A stretch of DNA of 64,000 nt. Origin: Coriobacteriia bacterium (lineage in GTDB: Bacteria > Actinomycetota > Coriobacteriia > Anaerosomatales > Anaerosomataceae). Under the pieces are notes generated by a model. That model worked only from the letters and a program-made list of their open reading frames with translations. It was not told the origin of the DNA and did not search any database. The DNA is taken from the NCBI GenBank assembly GCA_030651765.1, contig JAUSBY010000003.1, positions 186,001-250,000 of the forward strand. Direction: 5' to 3'. Positions 24,247-32,912 of the stretch are shown in pieces. The stretch's first letter is position 1; every line of letters begins with the position of its first letter. A program made the position numbers and the translations under genes.

Positions 24247-25335
24247 ATGGTGCGGCTCAAGATTCTCGCACTGCTTTCCGTGACGATCGCGTTCGCGAGC
24301 GTCACGTCCTCCGCGTTCGGGTGGGCCGAAGGTGACGTCACGTTCGACGGGGACGGGATGGACTGCCCCGCCTGCCACCAGTCGGAGCTCTTCTTCCCCG
24401 ATCGCGCCGGGCCGCACGGCGGCTACACGGCTACCACCACGAAGTGCGCCACGTGCCATTCGGTCCACGATGCGCCCGGGGACGGCGTCCTCCTCCTGCC
24501 CGCATCCACGATCAAGGCGTCCTGCGAGTTCTGCCACGACGGGACCGCCGGCATGGGTGTCTACGGTGCGATCGAGGCCCGGGGCGGGACCGTTCTCGGC
24601 GGGCACAGCATCGACGCCACCAACGTGGTTCCCGGCGGAGACGCGGGTACCGGAGGGGCCTCGGTGGGTTCGTTCGGTGGCGAGAGCGGCTATCTGAGTT
24701 GCGATGACTGCCATTCGCCGCATGACGCCCGGACGGTGGATGCGTTCAGCGGCGAGCGGGTCCGCTTCCACGCGAGCGACCGCAGCTGGCTCACGTCCTG
24801 GGCGAGCACCAAGCTCCTGAAGCGGCTTCCGACCGGCGCCGAGGACGAGACGGACGTGTACGGCTCTGACTGGTGCGCGGGGTGTCACGCCGGACGCAGC
24901 TCGGGCGGTGCCGTCCACAACCACCCGGTCGACTCTCAGGCGAGTACCGCGACGCCCTTCTCCTACGACCACGTCGCCATCGTGACCGCCGACGACTCGC
25001 TCGAGACGACCTACGGCACACTCGGCCTGCTTGGCTTCCCTCCGGGGATCTGGCACAACCGCGGGTTCGTGATGCCGGATCCGCGAACGGAGGAGCAAGC
25101 GGGGCACGCGCCGATCTGCCAGCAGTGCCACGAGGACAGCAGGATCGTTGGCGAGCCGGGTGCCGTGATGCCGGCGGAGGTGTACCGCTACGGCGACGGC
25201 CGCACGAGCGGCGATGCGGGCACCGACAACCCGCTGTTCCAGAACTTCCCCCACGAGACGCAGAACCGCTTCATGCTCGTGGAGACCGACGACAACCTGT
25301 GCCTCAACTGCCATGCGGTCTCGTCGCTGCCCTGA
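24247..25335 (+). CDS. Exported heptahaem cytochrome c
   Basis: A 362-residue protein with a signal peptide (about 1-26: MVRLKILALLSVTIAF...AFGWA) and seven CXXCH haem sites: Cys40-His44, 67-71, 93-97, 152-156, 210-214, 291-295 and 352-356. Seven spaced c-type haems point to extracytoplasmic electron transfer, as in anaerobes that reduce metals or other outer acceptors. Several extra His (HAD, HNHP, HHV-type positions) may be second haem ligands. An ATG at 24247 with AGGGGGT upstream is chosen over an earlier in-frame start. No cytochrome maturation genes are in the window. Confidence 0.9.
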   Translation: MVRLKILALLSVTIAFASVTSSAFGWAEGDVTFDGDGMDCPACHQSELFFPDRAGPHGGYTATTTKCATCHSVHDAPGDGVLLLPASTIKASCEFCHDGTAGMGVYGAIEARGGTVLGGHSIDATNVVPGGDAGTGGASVGSFGGESGYLSCDDCHSPHDARTVDAFSGERVRFHASDRSWLTSWASTKLLKRLPTGAEDETDVYGSDWCAGCHAGRSSGGAVHNHPVDSQASTATPFSYDHVAIVTADDSLETTYGTLGLLGFPPGIWHNRGFVMPDPRTEEQAGHAPICQQCHEDSRIVGEPGAVMPAEVYRYGDGRTSGDAGTDNPLFQNFPHETQNRFMLVETDDNLCLNCHAVSSLP

Positions 25336-25341
25336 TCGAAG

Positions 25342-25380
25342 CGGCGCCAGCGCGCGCCGAGCTGCGATGCCGTGGCGCCG
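25342..25380. terminator. Convergent hairpin between cytochrome and hydrolase genes
   Basis: CGGCGCCA (25342-25349) pairs with TGGCGCCG (25373-25380); the GC-rich loop can fold further. It sits between two convergent stop codons only 48 nt apart, so it may serve both genes. There is no T-run. Confidence 0.4.
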
Positions 25381-25383
25381 GAC

Positions 25384-26160
25384 TCAGATGTGCTCGAGGA
25401 GCCCGGCGACGGCGTCCGCGGTCGCGCGGATCTGCTCCTCGCGGGTGATCGTGGCCTCGCCGTCGCGTGTCTGCCGTCCGTAATCGCCGAACTGCGCGTG
25501 GTTGCCGCCGTCGAGCTTCAGGTACGTGGTGTCGGCCGGAAGCCGCTCAACGGCCTCGGCAAACACCTCCGGATCGACCACGCGGTCCTCGGTGCCGATG
25601 ATGGAGAGCACGGCCAGGCCGCTTGCGGTCAGGTCGGTCGATGCCGCCGGGTACGCCGCCAGCAGCACCAGCCCCGCGACGCGATCGTCTTCAGTGGTGG
25701 CATAGGCCGCGGCCATGGCGCCGCCGAGACTGTGCCCGCCGACTGCCCATCGGACCACCTCCGGTGCCGAGTCCATCAGGGTCTCCGCCCGCCCGGGGTC
25801 TAGGACTGCGAGGCTCAGGGGCATCGAGGCGAGTGCAACGGTGTAACCTCGCTGTGCGATCGCCCGCGCGAGGGGGGCGTACGAGCGCGCGTCCACCCGT
25901 CCGCCGGGATACAGGACGAGGCCCGCATCGGCCGATCCATCCGCTGGAGCGAACAGCCAGCCTTCGGCGCCGGTGGTGACCGTCACCGTGCCGTCCGAGC
26001 CGAGCGCCTCGAGCGCCTTCGGTGTCGGGCCGAGCGGGGTCAGGATCCACACCACGGCCATGGCCAGCCCGATCACGATCACGGCGGTGGTGGCCAGGAG
26101 CGCGAGGCGGACGTGCGAGCGCTCTACGCTCTGCATGCCGCGCGATAGGTTCGGCGTCAT
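25384..26160 (-). CDS. Membrane-anchored alpha/beta hydrolase
   Basis: A 258-residue protein with an N-terminal transmembrane anchor (about residues 18-42) and an exported alpha/beta hydrolase domain. The nucleophile elbow is GHSLGG, an oxyanion strand reads LVLYPGGRVD, the acid is in IGTEDRVVDPE and the catalytic His is in DGGNHAQFGDYG. This matches the PF12695-type alpha/beta hydrolase 5 family. CCGGAGGATC precedes the ATG. The substrate is unknown; lipid or ester hydrolysis at the outer membrane face is a guess. Confidence 0.83.
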   Translation of the reverse strand: MTPNLSRGMQSVERSHVRLALLATTAVIVIGLAMAVVWILTPLGPTPKALEALGSDGTVTVTTGAEGWLFAPADGSADAGLVLYPGGRVDARSYAPLARAIAQRGYTVALASMPLSLAVLDPGRAETLMDSAPEVVRWAVGGHSLGGAMAAAYATTEDDRVAGLVLLAAYPAASTDLTASGLAVLSIIGTEDRVVDPEVFAEAVERLPADTTYLKLDGGNHAQFGDYGRQTRDGEATITREEQIRATADAVAGLLEHI

Positions 26161-26292
26161 AGGAGATCCTCCGGCTCGGGCTCACGGGTGACGCGCACCA
26201 TCATGCCCCACCTTGTCCGGGATGGACAGACGATGGCATGCGCCGGACCGTGTCGAGTAGAATGACTGGAGGCGCACTCGAGGAGGCGGACG

Positions 26293-26661
26293 ATGGCGGC
26301 ACGGATACTGCTCGTGGAGGACAATCCACAGAATCGCTACCTGATGACGTTCTTGCTCGAGAAGAACGGTTACACGGTGGACGTGGCCGAGGATGGCGAG
26401 CAGGCGCTCGACATGCTCGAGTCATCCACGCCCGACCTCATCCTGATGGACATGCAGCTTCCCAAGGTGGACGGATACGAGGCCACCGGCCGCATCAAGG
26501 CGGACGAGCGACTACGTTCGATCCCCCTTGTCGCCCTCACCGCCCATTCGATGAAAGGCGACCGCGCCAAGGCCATCGATGCGGGCTGTGATGCGTACGT
26601 GACCAAGCCGGTGGACGCCGATGAGATCCTCGCTCTGATCGAGCGCCTGATCGCGGGCTGA
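26293..26661 (+). CDS. Single-domain CheY-like response regulator
   Basis: A 122-residue receiver domain with no output domain. The acidic pocket is in LLVEDNPQNRY, the phospho-acceptor is Asp53 (LILMDMQLPKVDG), and the Thr/Lys switch residues are in LTAHSM and VTKPV. The layout matches DivK-like stand-alone receivers. CGAGGAGGCG lies before the ATG. The partner kinase is not adjacent; it may relay to a hybrid kinase elsewhere. Confidence 0.9.
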   Translation: MAARILLVEDNPQNRYLMTFLLEKNGYTVDVAEDGEQALDMLESSTPDLILMDMQLPKVDGYEATGRIKADERLRSIPLVALTAHSMKGDRAKAIDAGCDAYVTKPVDADEILALIERLIAG

Positions 26662-26687
26662 CGCTCGCGCGCCGCGCGTCGACCCCC

Positions 26688-26693
26688 TATACT
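26688..26693 (+). promoter_or_regulatory. -10 box of the SRP RNA gene
   Basis: TATACT lies 7 nt before the inferred 5' end of the SRP RNA at 26700. No good -35 hexamer is visible at the normal distance. Confidence 0.5.
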
Positions 26694-26699
26694 TGGTAT

Positions 26700-26828
26700 C
26701 CGCGCTCCGGCGCTCAGGTCCGGGTCTCGGACGGCGGTATGTCGTGAACCTGGTCAGGTCCGGAAGGAAGCAGCCATAAGCGGCCTCTGCCGGGTGTTCG
26801 GGGCCCGGGCCTGAGTCTCGGAGCGCGG
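26700..26828 (+). ncRNA. ffs: Signal recognition particle RNA (4.5S, small bacterial type)
   Basis: The conserved SRP domain is clear: GTGAACCTGGTCAGGTCCGG, then AAGGAAGCAGCCATAAG, covering the asymmetric loop, symmetric loop and GGAA tetraloop that bind Ffh. The outer ends are complementary (CCGCGCTCCG at 26700-26709 with CGGAGCGCGG at 26819-26828), giving the closing stem and a molecule of about 129 nt. It lies just upstream of dnaX, as in many Gram-positive bacteria. Ends are inferred from base pairing, not mapped. Confidence 0.93.
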
Positions 26829-26830
26829 CC

Positions 26831-26860
26831 GCGGGACGGATGGCAGCGCCATCGACCCGC
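26831..26860 (+). terminator. Hairpin after SRP RNA
   Basis: An outer stem GCGGG/CCCGC (26831-26835 with 26856-26860) and a perfect inner stem GATGGC/GCCATC around AGC form one hairpin directly 3' of the SRP RNA. It lacks a T-run and may also lie within the dnaX leader. Confidence 0.45.
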
Positions 26861-26898
26861 ATCCGACCGGTAGACCGTCGCGCGAGGAGCCCGAGTTC

Positions 26899-28611
26899 AT
26901 GGCCCATGTCTCCTGGTACCGCAAGTACCGACCGCAGACGTTCGCCGATGTCGTCGGGCAGTCTCACATAGAACGCACGCTCAGCAATGCGGTCGCCGAG
27001 GGCTCGGTGGCGCATCTCTATCTGTTCACGGGGCCGCGCGGCACGGGCAAGACCACCACCGCCCGCATCCTGGCCAAGGCGCTCAACTGTGAACAGGGCC
27101 CCACGTCCACCCCCGACGACACGTGCGAGCAGTGCCGGGCGATCGCCGACGGGGTTCATCCGGACGTACACGAGCTCGACGCGGCATCACGCCGGGGTAT
27201 CGACGACGTGCGCGAGCAGATCATCGGCCGTGTGAGCTTCGCCCCCTCGCGTGGCGCCTGGAAGGTCTACATCATCGATGAGGTCCACATGCTCACGCGC
27301 GAGGCGTTCAACGCGCTGCTCAAGACCTTCGAAGAGCCGCCGCCTTCCACCGTCTTCGTGCTCGCCACGACCGATCCGCACAAGGTGCCCGAGACCATCC
27401 TGTCGCGCGCGCAGCGCTTCGACTTCCATCGGATATCGGTGGAGGACATCGTCGGCAGGCTGCGGACGATCGCCGATGCCGAGGGCGTCACGGTTTCCGA
27501 CGGCGCCCTCACGCTCATCGCCAAACACGCTCTCGGTGGGTTGCGCGACGCGATTGCGACCCTCGAGCAGCTTGCATCGTTCGGCGGCGGGACGATCGCT
27601 ATCGAAGACGTCGAGGGGCTCCTCGGCGAGGTTGATGCCGAGTTGCTCTTCCAGGCTGCCGGGATCGTCATCGATCGGGATGTGGCCGAGGCGTTCCGCT
27701 TCGTCGCGCGCCTCGCCGAGGCCGGTATCGACATGTCCGAGTTCGTCAAAGGCTTCGTGCGTCACGCGCGCGACCTGTTCGTGCTGGCAGCAGCCGATGC
27801 CGGTGGCGCCGTGGACACCACGGCCGAGGATCTCGGCCGGCTCGAGAGTCAGGCTGCACGTCTCGGCATGGATCGCGCGGCCCGGATCCTCGAGGTGCTG
27901 GCCCGCCTGACCACCGAGCTCCGGTACGCGTCCGACCAGCGCCTTGCCGTGGAGGTCGCCCTCACGCGGATGGCCCGGCCTCAGGCTGACCTCACACTCG
28001 AGGCGCTTGCCGAGCGCGTCGACGCGCTCGAGGCCGGCGCGCCGCTTAACGATCGCGTCCTCGCCGCCGCCCCGCACCCGGCGCCGGTCTCCGTAGTGAC
28101 GCCCGCAGCCAAGGCGCCCGTCGGCGACACGCCGCCCAAGAAGAAGGCGTCCGGTCCGGTGGACGCCGAGGCGTCGGCTGCCGCGGACGTGTCGTCGGAC
28201 CGGTTCGACATCGCCACCGTCAAGCGCGCGTGGCCAGCGATCCAGGCCGAGTTCAAGAAGGTCAAGCCGTCTCGCTCGCAGTTGTTCAACGGCACCGAGG
28301 CCGAGGTGGCTGGTCAGACGCTCGTGGTGGAGTTCCCGGTGGACCAGGCGTTTTCCATGGGACTCGCGGGAGACACCGAAACGCTCGCGTTGCTGCGGCG
28401 GAGCGTTGCCGCCGTGCTCGGCGTGGAGCCGCCGGTCGAGTTCCGCCTCGGTCGCGAGGGGAGCTCGAGCGCCCCGTGTCCCCCGGCGCCTGCGCCCGAT
28501 ACCGGGGATGTCGCATCGGCTGCGGACGCACTCGCAGACGACGATCTTGAGGCCCAGGTCATCGCGGAGCTCGGAGCGGAGATCGTGGGCGATGTCACAC
28601 CTGATGAGTAG
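26899..28611 (+). CDS. dnaX: DNA polymerase III subunits gamma/tau
   Basis: A 570-residue clamp-loader ATPase. It starts MAHVSWYRKYRPQTF, with Walker A GPRGTGKTTT, a zinc knuckle (LNCEQG and CEQCRAI), Walker B YIIDEVHML and the sensor 1 region SRAQRFDF. The AAA+ part ends near residue 220, followed by domain III and a Pro/Ala-rich tau tail with a small C-terminal domain (AWPAIQAEFKKVKPSR). It is about the expected length for a tau-only product. No slippery heptamer for a gamma frameshift was found. It heads the dnaX-ebfC-recR cluster. Confidence 0.97.
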   Translation: MAHVSWYRKYRPQTFADVVGQSHIERTLSNAVAEGSVAHLYLFTGPRGTGKTTTARILAKALNCEQGPTSTPDDTCEQCRAIADGVHPDVHELDAASRRGIDDVREQIIGRVSFAPSRGAWKVYIIDEVHMLTREAFNALLKTFEEPPPSTVFVLATTDPHKVPETILSRAQRFDFHRISVEDIVGRLRTIADAEGVTVSDGALTLIAKHALGGLRDAIATLEQLASFGGGTIAIEDVEGLLGEVDAELLFQAAGIVIDRDVAEAFRFVARLAEAGIDMSEFVKGFVRHARDLFVLAAADAGGAVDTTAEDLGRLESQAARLGMDRAARILEVLARLTTELRYASDQRLAVEVALTRMARPQADLTLEALAERVDALEAGAPLNDRVLAAAPHPAPVSVVTPAAKAPVGDTPPKKKASGPVDAEASAAADVSSDRFDIATVKRAWPAIQAEFKKVKPSRSQLFNGTEAEVAGQTLVVEFPVDQAFSMGLAGDTETLALLRRSVAAVLGVEPPVEFRLGREGSSSAPCPPAPAPDTGDVASAADALADDDLEAQVIAELGAEIVGDVTPDE

Positions 28612-28635
28612 TCTGGGATACGGAACGGAGAACCG

Positions 28636-28953
28636 ATGAAACCGAACATGCAGAACATGATGAAGCAGGCACAACGTATGCAGGCCGAGATGGCTCGCGT
28701 GCAGGAGGAGCTGAAGGACGAGCGCGTCGAGGCGTCGGTCGGCGGTGGCGCGGTCAAGGTGGTCATGACCGGCGAGTTGTCCGCCGAGTCGATCGCCATC
28801 GATCCGGCCGCGATCGATCCCGATGACGTCGCGATGCTCGAGGACATGATCGTCGCGGCGGTCAACGAGGCCATCCGACAGGCGCAGGACGTGGCCGCCC
28901 GCAAGATGTCGGCGGTCACCGGCGGACTCGGCTTGCCGGGAGGGCTCTTCTAG
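28636..28953 (+). CDS. ebfC: Nucleoid-associated protein YbaB/EbfC
   Basis: A 105-residue small DNA-binding protein. It opens with a Met/Gln-rich helix ([22 protein letters not shown]) and contains the conserved strand turn [12 protein letters not shown] and the acidic segment typical of YbaB. It dimerises and coats or bends DNA. The gene sits between dnaX and recR, the usual arrangement, with 2 nt to the recR start. Confidence 0.96.
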   Translation: MKPNMQNMMKQAQRMQAEMARVQEELKDERVEASVGGGAVKVVMTGELSAESIAIDPAAIDPDDVAMLEDMIVAAVNEAIRQAQDVAARKMSAVTGGLGLPGGLF

Positions 28954-28955
28954 CC

Positions 28956-29555
28956 ATGGCGTTCTACGCGCCACCGATAGCGCGCCTTCTCGAGGAACTG
29001 GAGCGCCTGCCCGGTATCGGCCCCAAGTCGGCCCAGCGGCTCGCATACCATATCCTGCGTGGCGATACCGAAGCGGCGGCGCGTCTGGCCGACGCCATCG
29101 TGGAGGTCAAGCGCGCGATCCGGTTCTGTGAGCGCTGCTTCAACTTCGCCGAGAGCGAACTGTGCGAGATGTGCGCGGACCCCACGCGTGATGCCACGAC
29201 CATGTGCGTTGTCGAGGAGCCGCGTGACGTGGTCGCGGTGGAGCGCACGGGGGAGTTCCGCGGCACCTACCACGTGCTGCAGGGCGCGATCTCGCCCATA
29301 GACGGCATCGGGCCGGAGCAGTTGCGGGTGCGCGAGCTCATCGACCGTCTCGGCCGTGAATCCGTGTCCGAAGTCATCCTTGCGACAGATCCGGACATCG
29401 AGGGCGAGACGACCGCGCTCTATATCGCGCGGCTCGTGAAGCCCCTCGGCATACGGGTCACGCGTATCGCATCCGGTCTGCCGGTCGGCGGTGATCTAGA
29501 GTATGCGGACGAAGTGACGCTCGGCAGAGCGCTCGAAGCCCGCCGCGAGATGTGA
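28956..29555 (+). CDS. recR: Recombination protein RecR
   Basis: A 199-residue protein acting with RecF and RecO to load RecA at gaps. The N-terminal helix-hairpin-helix is [15 protein letters not shown]. The zinc finger is [17 protein letters not shown], and the Toprim domain has [13 protein letters not shown]. Length is typical. The gene is followed by 183 bp before the por operon; that gap contains a consensus TTGACA at 29571-29576 but no matching -10 at the normal spacing. Confidence 0.97.
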   Translation: MAFYAPPIARLLEELERLPGIGPKSAQRLAYHILRGDTEAAARLADAIVEVKRAIRFCERCFNFAESELCEMCADPTRDATTMCVVEEPRDVVAVERTGEFRGTYHVLQGAISPIDGIGPEQLRVRELIDRLGRESVSEVILATDPDIEGETTALYIARLVKPLGIRVTRIASGLPVGGDLEYADEVTLGRALEARREM

Positions 29556-29738
29556 CGATCTTGACAGATTCTTGCTACCGTTCACCGATTCGCCTCGGCC
29601 GCTCGCAGGGGCGGACGCGCCGCTTGCCGCCGGAGCGCTCGTATCCTGGTTAGGCTTACGTACTCCCGCCGATGCACTACGCCGCACCGCGTATCGGCCG
29701 GGAACACGAACGGCCCTAGGTGAAGGAAGGGGAGATCC

Positions 29739-30314
29739 ATGCAGCAGCTGACGGAGATCCGTTGGCATGCGCGCGCAGGCCAGGGCGCCGTAACGGCAGC
29801 CAAGGTCGTCGCCGAGACAGCGCTGGCCGCTGACCAGTACCTCCAGGCGATGCCCGAGTATGGCCCCGAGCGTATGGGAGCGCCGATCAAGGCGTTCACA
29901 CGCATCAGCTCCGATCCGATCGAGATCCACTGCAATATCGAGAATCCGGACATCGTCATCGTCCTTGACGACTCGCTGCTCGACATCGTCGATGTGGCCG
30001 AGGGCCTCACCGATGACGGCGTCATCATCATCAACACGTGCACACCGCCCGAGCAGGTACGCACCGCGATCTCGATCCCGGTGACCGCCCGGATCGCGTG
30101 TGTGGATGCCACGGGCATCGCGCTCGACACGATCAAGCGTGACATCCCCAATACGCCGATGGTGGGCGCGCTCATCAAGGTCGCGGGTGTCATCGACATG
30201 GACACGTTCAAAGGCCTGCTCGCCAAGAACCTCGGCAAGAAGTTCGGGCAGGAGATGATCGATGCCAACTGGGCCTCGGTCGACCGTGCGTACGAGGAGG
30301 TGACCGTGGCATGA
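29739..30314 (+). CDS. porG: Pyruvate:ferredoxin oxidoreductase gamma subunit
   Basis: A 191-residue subunit. The opening EIRWHARAGQGAVTAAKV is the gamma-family motif, and PEYGPERMGAPIKAF is the conserved contact loop. It is the first gene of porGDAB. The whole complex oxidises pyruvate with CoA to acetyl-CoA and CO2 and reduces ferredoxin, or works in reverse. GAAGGAAGGGG precedes the ATG. The stop overlaps porD by 4 nt. A related 2-oxoacid specificity cannot be excluded from this subunit alone, but the other subunits favour pyruvate. Confidence 0.92.
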   Translation: MQQLTEIRWHARAGQGAVTAAKVVAETALAADQYLQAMPEYGPERMGAPIKAFTRISSDPIEIHCNIENPDIVIVLDDSLLDIVDVAEGLTDDGVIIINTCTPPEQVRTAISIPVTARIACVDATGIALDTIKRDIPNTPMVGALIKVAGVIDMDTFKGLLAKNLGKKFGQEMIDANWASVDRAYEEVTVA

Positions 30315-30631
30315 AGTGGGACATCTCGGACATGGATTCGTGGACGTACAAGCAGTTCCCGCCTGGCGCGGTGATCCCGGAGTCGGGCAACAGCGACGAC
30401 TACGTCACCGGTGGCTGGAGAAGCGAGCGGCCATGGCGTGACGACGAGAAGTGCACGCAGTGCCTCCTGTGCTGGATCGTGTGTCCGGACACATCGATCA
30501 ACGTTGCCGGGGAGAAGGTCACGACCTTCGATCTGGACCACTGCAAGGGCTGCGGCATCTGTGCGCAGGTCTGTCCGGTGGATGCGATCGAGATGGTTCC
30601 TGAAGGCTGCGACCTCCCGGGGGTGAAGTAG
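30311..30631 (+). CDS. porD: Pyruvate:ferredoxin oxidoreductase delta subunit
   Basis: A 106-residue ferredoxin-type subunit. CTQCLLCWIVCP and CKGCGICAQVCP are two [4Fe-4S] motifs. The N-terminal 40 residues (with GGWRSERPW) are the usual delta extension that docks to the other subunits. It passes electrons from the thiamine-site clusters to free ferredoxin. Tight order with porG and porA confirms the assignment. Confidence 0.95.
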   Translation: MKWDISDMDSWTYKQFPPGAVIPESGNSDDYVTGGWRSERPWRDDEKCTQCLLCWIVCPDTSINVAGEKVTTFDLDHCKGCGICAQVCPVDAIEMVPEGCDLPGVK

Positions 30632-30632
30632 A

Positions 30633-31829
30633 ATGCCGACACACACGACACTCGCCGCAACCGGCAACAGCGTGGTCGCCGAGGCGATGCGCCAGTGCAA
30701 GCCCAACGTGATGGCCGCCTACCCGATCACACCCCAGACCACGATCGTCGAGGAGTTCGCCGGCTTCGTGGCCAAGGGCAAGACGGACTGCGAATACGTG
30801 ACGGTCGAGAGCGAGCACTCGGCTATGAGCGCGTGCATCGGCGCTTCGGCTGCCGGCGCCCGCGTGATGACCGCCACATCCTCGCAAGGGCTCGCGCTCA
30901 TGTGGGAGGAGCTGCACATCGCCTCGGGCATGCGCCTGCCGATCATCATGGCCAACGCCAACCGCGCGCTCTCCGCGCCCATCAACATCCACTGCGACCA
31001 CTCAGACATCATGGGCGCGCGCGACACCGGCTGGGTCACGCTGTTCGCCGAGACGGCGCAGGAGGCGTACGACAACACGATCATGGCGACCCGCATCGCC
31101 GAGCACCCGGACGTGATGCTGCCGGTCATGAGTTGCCTCGACGGTTTCATCACGACGCACTCGATCGACCGCGTCTCGGTGATGGACGATGAGTCGGTCG
31201 CCGGGTTCGTCGGCGAGTACGAGCCAAGAAACGCGCTGCTCGACACCGGGACACCGGTCACCCACGGCGCGTTCGCCGGTCTCGGCGGTCCCTACTTCGA
31301 GTTCAAGAAGCAGCAGCGTGAGGCCATCGAGAACGCTCGCGCGGTGGTCTCCGCCGTTGGCGCCGAGTATTCGGCGCTCTCAGGCAGGCCGTTCGGCGCC
31401 ATCGAGACGTGGGGCATGGACGACGCCGAGGTGGCCCTTGTGGTCATCGGCTCGACGGCGGGCAACGCCCGCGCGGTGGCCCGCCACCTGCGCGCCGACG
31501 GCATGAAGGTCGGCGTGGTCAAGGTACGCGTGTGGCGTCCGTTCCCGTACGCCGAACTGGCAGCAGCGCTCAAGGGGATGAAGGCCGTCGCCGTGCTGGA
31601 CCGCGCCGAGTCTTTCGGCGCCGAGGGCGGCCCACTGTACCTGGAGGTGCGCAGCGCGCTATACGATCTCGAGATGCGCGTGCCGGTGGTCGGCTACATC
31701 TACGGCCTCGGTGGCAGCGATGTGAAGCTCGAGCTGATGGAGCGCGTGTTCAGCGACCTTGCCGACATCGCCGCGGGCACCGCGGCACCCGCCGGGCTCG
31801 TCTACCTCGGCGCCCGAGAGGAGGCGTAA
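30633..31829 (+). CDS. porA: Pyruvate:ferredoxin oxidoreductase alpha subunit
   Basis: A 398-residue subunit with domains I and II. The motif MAAYPITPQTTIVEE binds pyruvate/CoA-side residues, with VESEHSAMSACIGASAAGARVMTATSSQGLALM following. Domain II, from about residue 255, has the VVIGSTAGNARAVARHLR nucleotide-like fold. It lies 1 nt after porD and pairs with PorB in the catalytic heterodimer. Confidence 0.95.
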   Translation: MPTHTTLAATGNSVVAEAMRQCKPNVMAAYPITPQTTIVEEFAGFVAKGKTDCEYVTVESEHSAMSACIGASAAGARVMTATSSQGLALMWEELHIASGMRLPIIMANANRALSAPINIHCDHSDIMGARDTGWVTLFAETAQEAYDNTIMATRIAEHPDVMLPVMSCLDGFITTHSIDRVSVMDDESVAGFVGEYEPRNALLDTGTPVTHGAFAGLGGPYFEFKKQQREAIENARAVVSAVGAEYSALSGRPFGAIETWGMDDAEVALVVIGSTAGNARAVARHLRADGMKVGVVKVRVWRPFPYAELAAALKGMKAVAVLDRAESFGAEGGPLYLEVRSALYDLEMRVPVVGYIYGLGGSDVKLELMERVFSDLADIAAGTAAPAGLVYLGAREEA

Positions 31830-31831
31830 GC

Positions 31832-32764
31832 ATGGCGAACTTGAAGGAGCTCACCCATCGCGAAGATCGGCTCGCCGGCGGACACCGCCTGTGCGCGGGA
31901 TGCGGCGCCTCGATCGCTGTCCGTCAGGTGCTGCTCGGCGCTGGTGAGGACCCCGTCGTCGTCGGCTGCGCCACAGGCTGCCTCGAGGTGTCCACGACCA
32001 TCTACCCGTACTCCTCGTGGAAGACCCCGTTCATCCACAACGCGTTCGAGAACTCCTCGGCCACCATCTCCGGCGTGGAGGCTGCCTTCAAGGGTCTGAA
32101 GCGCGCGGGCAAGATCCCCGCTGACAAGACCATGAAGTTCGTCGCGTTCGGCGGAGACGGCGGCACCTACGATATCGGCCTGCAGGCGCTCTCGGGCGCC
32201 ATGGAGCGCGGGCACGACATGGTCTACGTGTGCTACGACAACGGCGCGTACATGAACACCGGCATCCAGCGCTCGTCGGCCACGCCCAAGGGCGCCTGGG
32301 CCACGACCGCCGAGGTGGGCGCCGCCCAGCAGGGCAAGATCCAGCGCCGCAAGGATCTCACGCAGATCATGGCCGCGCACGGGATCCCCTACGTCGCGCA
32401 AGCGTCGATCTCCCACTGGAAAGACCTCACGACCAAGGCCGAGAAGGCGTTTGCTGTCGAGGGTCCCGCGTTCCTCAATGTCTTTGCGCCGTGCCCCCGT
32501 GGTTGGCGCATCCCGTCGAGCCAGTCGGTCGAGATCGCGAAGCTTGCGGTCCAGACGGGATTCTGGCCGCTGTACGAGGTAGAGGACGGCGAGTTCCGCC
32601 ACACGGTCAAGGTGCATAACCGCAAGCCGATCGAGGAGTTCTTGCGTCCGCAGGGCAGGTTCCGTCATCTGTTCTCGCCCGGCAACGAGGAGCTGCTCGC
32701 CGAGATCCAGGGCGACGTTGACCGTGCGTGGGATCGGCTGATGGCACGCTGCTCACAGGTCTGA
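31832..32764 (+). CDS. porB: Pyruvate:ferredoxin oxidoreductase beta subunit
   Basis: A 310-residue thiamine-diphosphate subunit. The thiamine-binding core is FGGDGGTYDIGLQALSGAMERGHD, and the Mg/product loop is YDNGAYMNTGIQRS. The cluster Cys are in CAGCGAS, GCATGCLEVS and the later APCPRGW. These match archaeal-type pyruvate ferredoxin oxidoreductase beta, so the por cluster is most likely pyruvate-specific. GAGAGGAGGC lies just before the ATG. A strong hairpin terminator follows. Confidence 0.95.
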   Translation: MANLKELTHREDRLAGGHRLCAGCGASIAVRQVLLGAGEDPVVVGCATGCLEVSTTIYPYSSWKTPFIHNAFENSSATISGVEAAFKGLKRAGKIPADKTMKFVAFGGDGGTYDIGLQALSGAMERGHDMVYVCYDNGAYMNTGIQRSSATPKGAWATTAEVGAAQQGKIQRRKDLTQIMAAHGIPYVAQASISHWKDLTTKAEKAFAVEGPAFLNVFAPCPRGWRIPSSQSVEIAKLAVQTGFWPLYEVEDGEFRHTVKVHNRKPIEEFLRPQGRFRHLFSPGNEELLAEIQGDVDRAWDRLMARCSQV

Positions 32765-32793
32765 TCCTCGCAGGATAGGCATCTGTCGTGAGA

Positions 32794-32826
32794 CGAGGGT
32801 CTCGACGCATCGCGTCGGGACCCTCG
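32794..32826 (+). terminator. Terminator of the porGDAB operon
   Basis: A 14-bp stem (32794-32807 with 32813-32826, one G.U pair) closed by a 5-nt CATCG loop. It lies 30 nt after the porB stop. The downstream sequence is AT-richer (ATGTTAGAATGTTC) but has no long T-run. Confidence 0.72.
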
Positions 32827-32912
32827 ATGTTAGAATGTTCTCAGCGTGCGGCTGCGTCGGCACGCGACAGGCAGGTGTGCGCATCGGGTTCGAGCAGCAA
32901 GGACAGCCATCC

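Noticed and set aside
28110-28200. A programmed frameshift in dnaX giving a gamma product
   Set aside because: The Lys-rich stretch reads CAAGAAGAAGG and contains no A-AAA-AAG slippery heptamer.
27187-29046. A 619-codon minus-strand open frame across dnaX, ebfC and recR
   Set aside because: It mirrors three housekeeping genes and has no recognisable motif or ribosome site.
29571-29576. A consensus TTGACA as the por operon promoter
   Set aside because: No -10-like hexamer is present 16-18 nt downstream, so a promoter cannot be assigned on this box alone.
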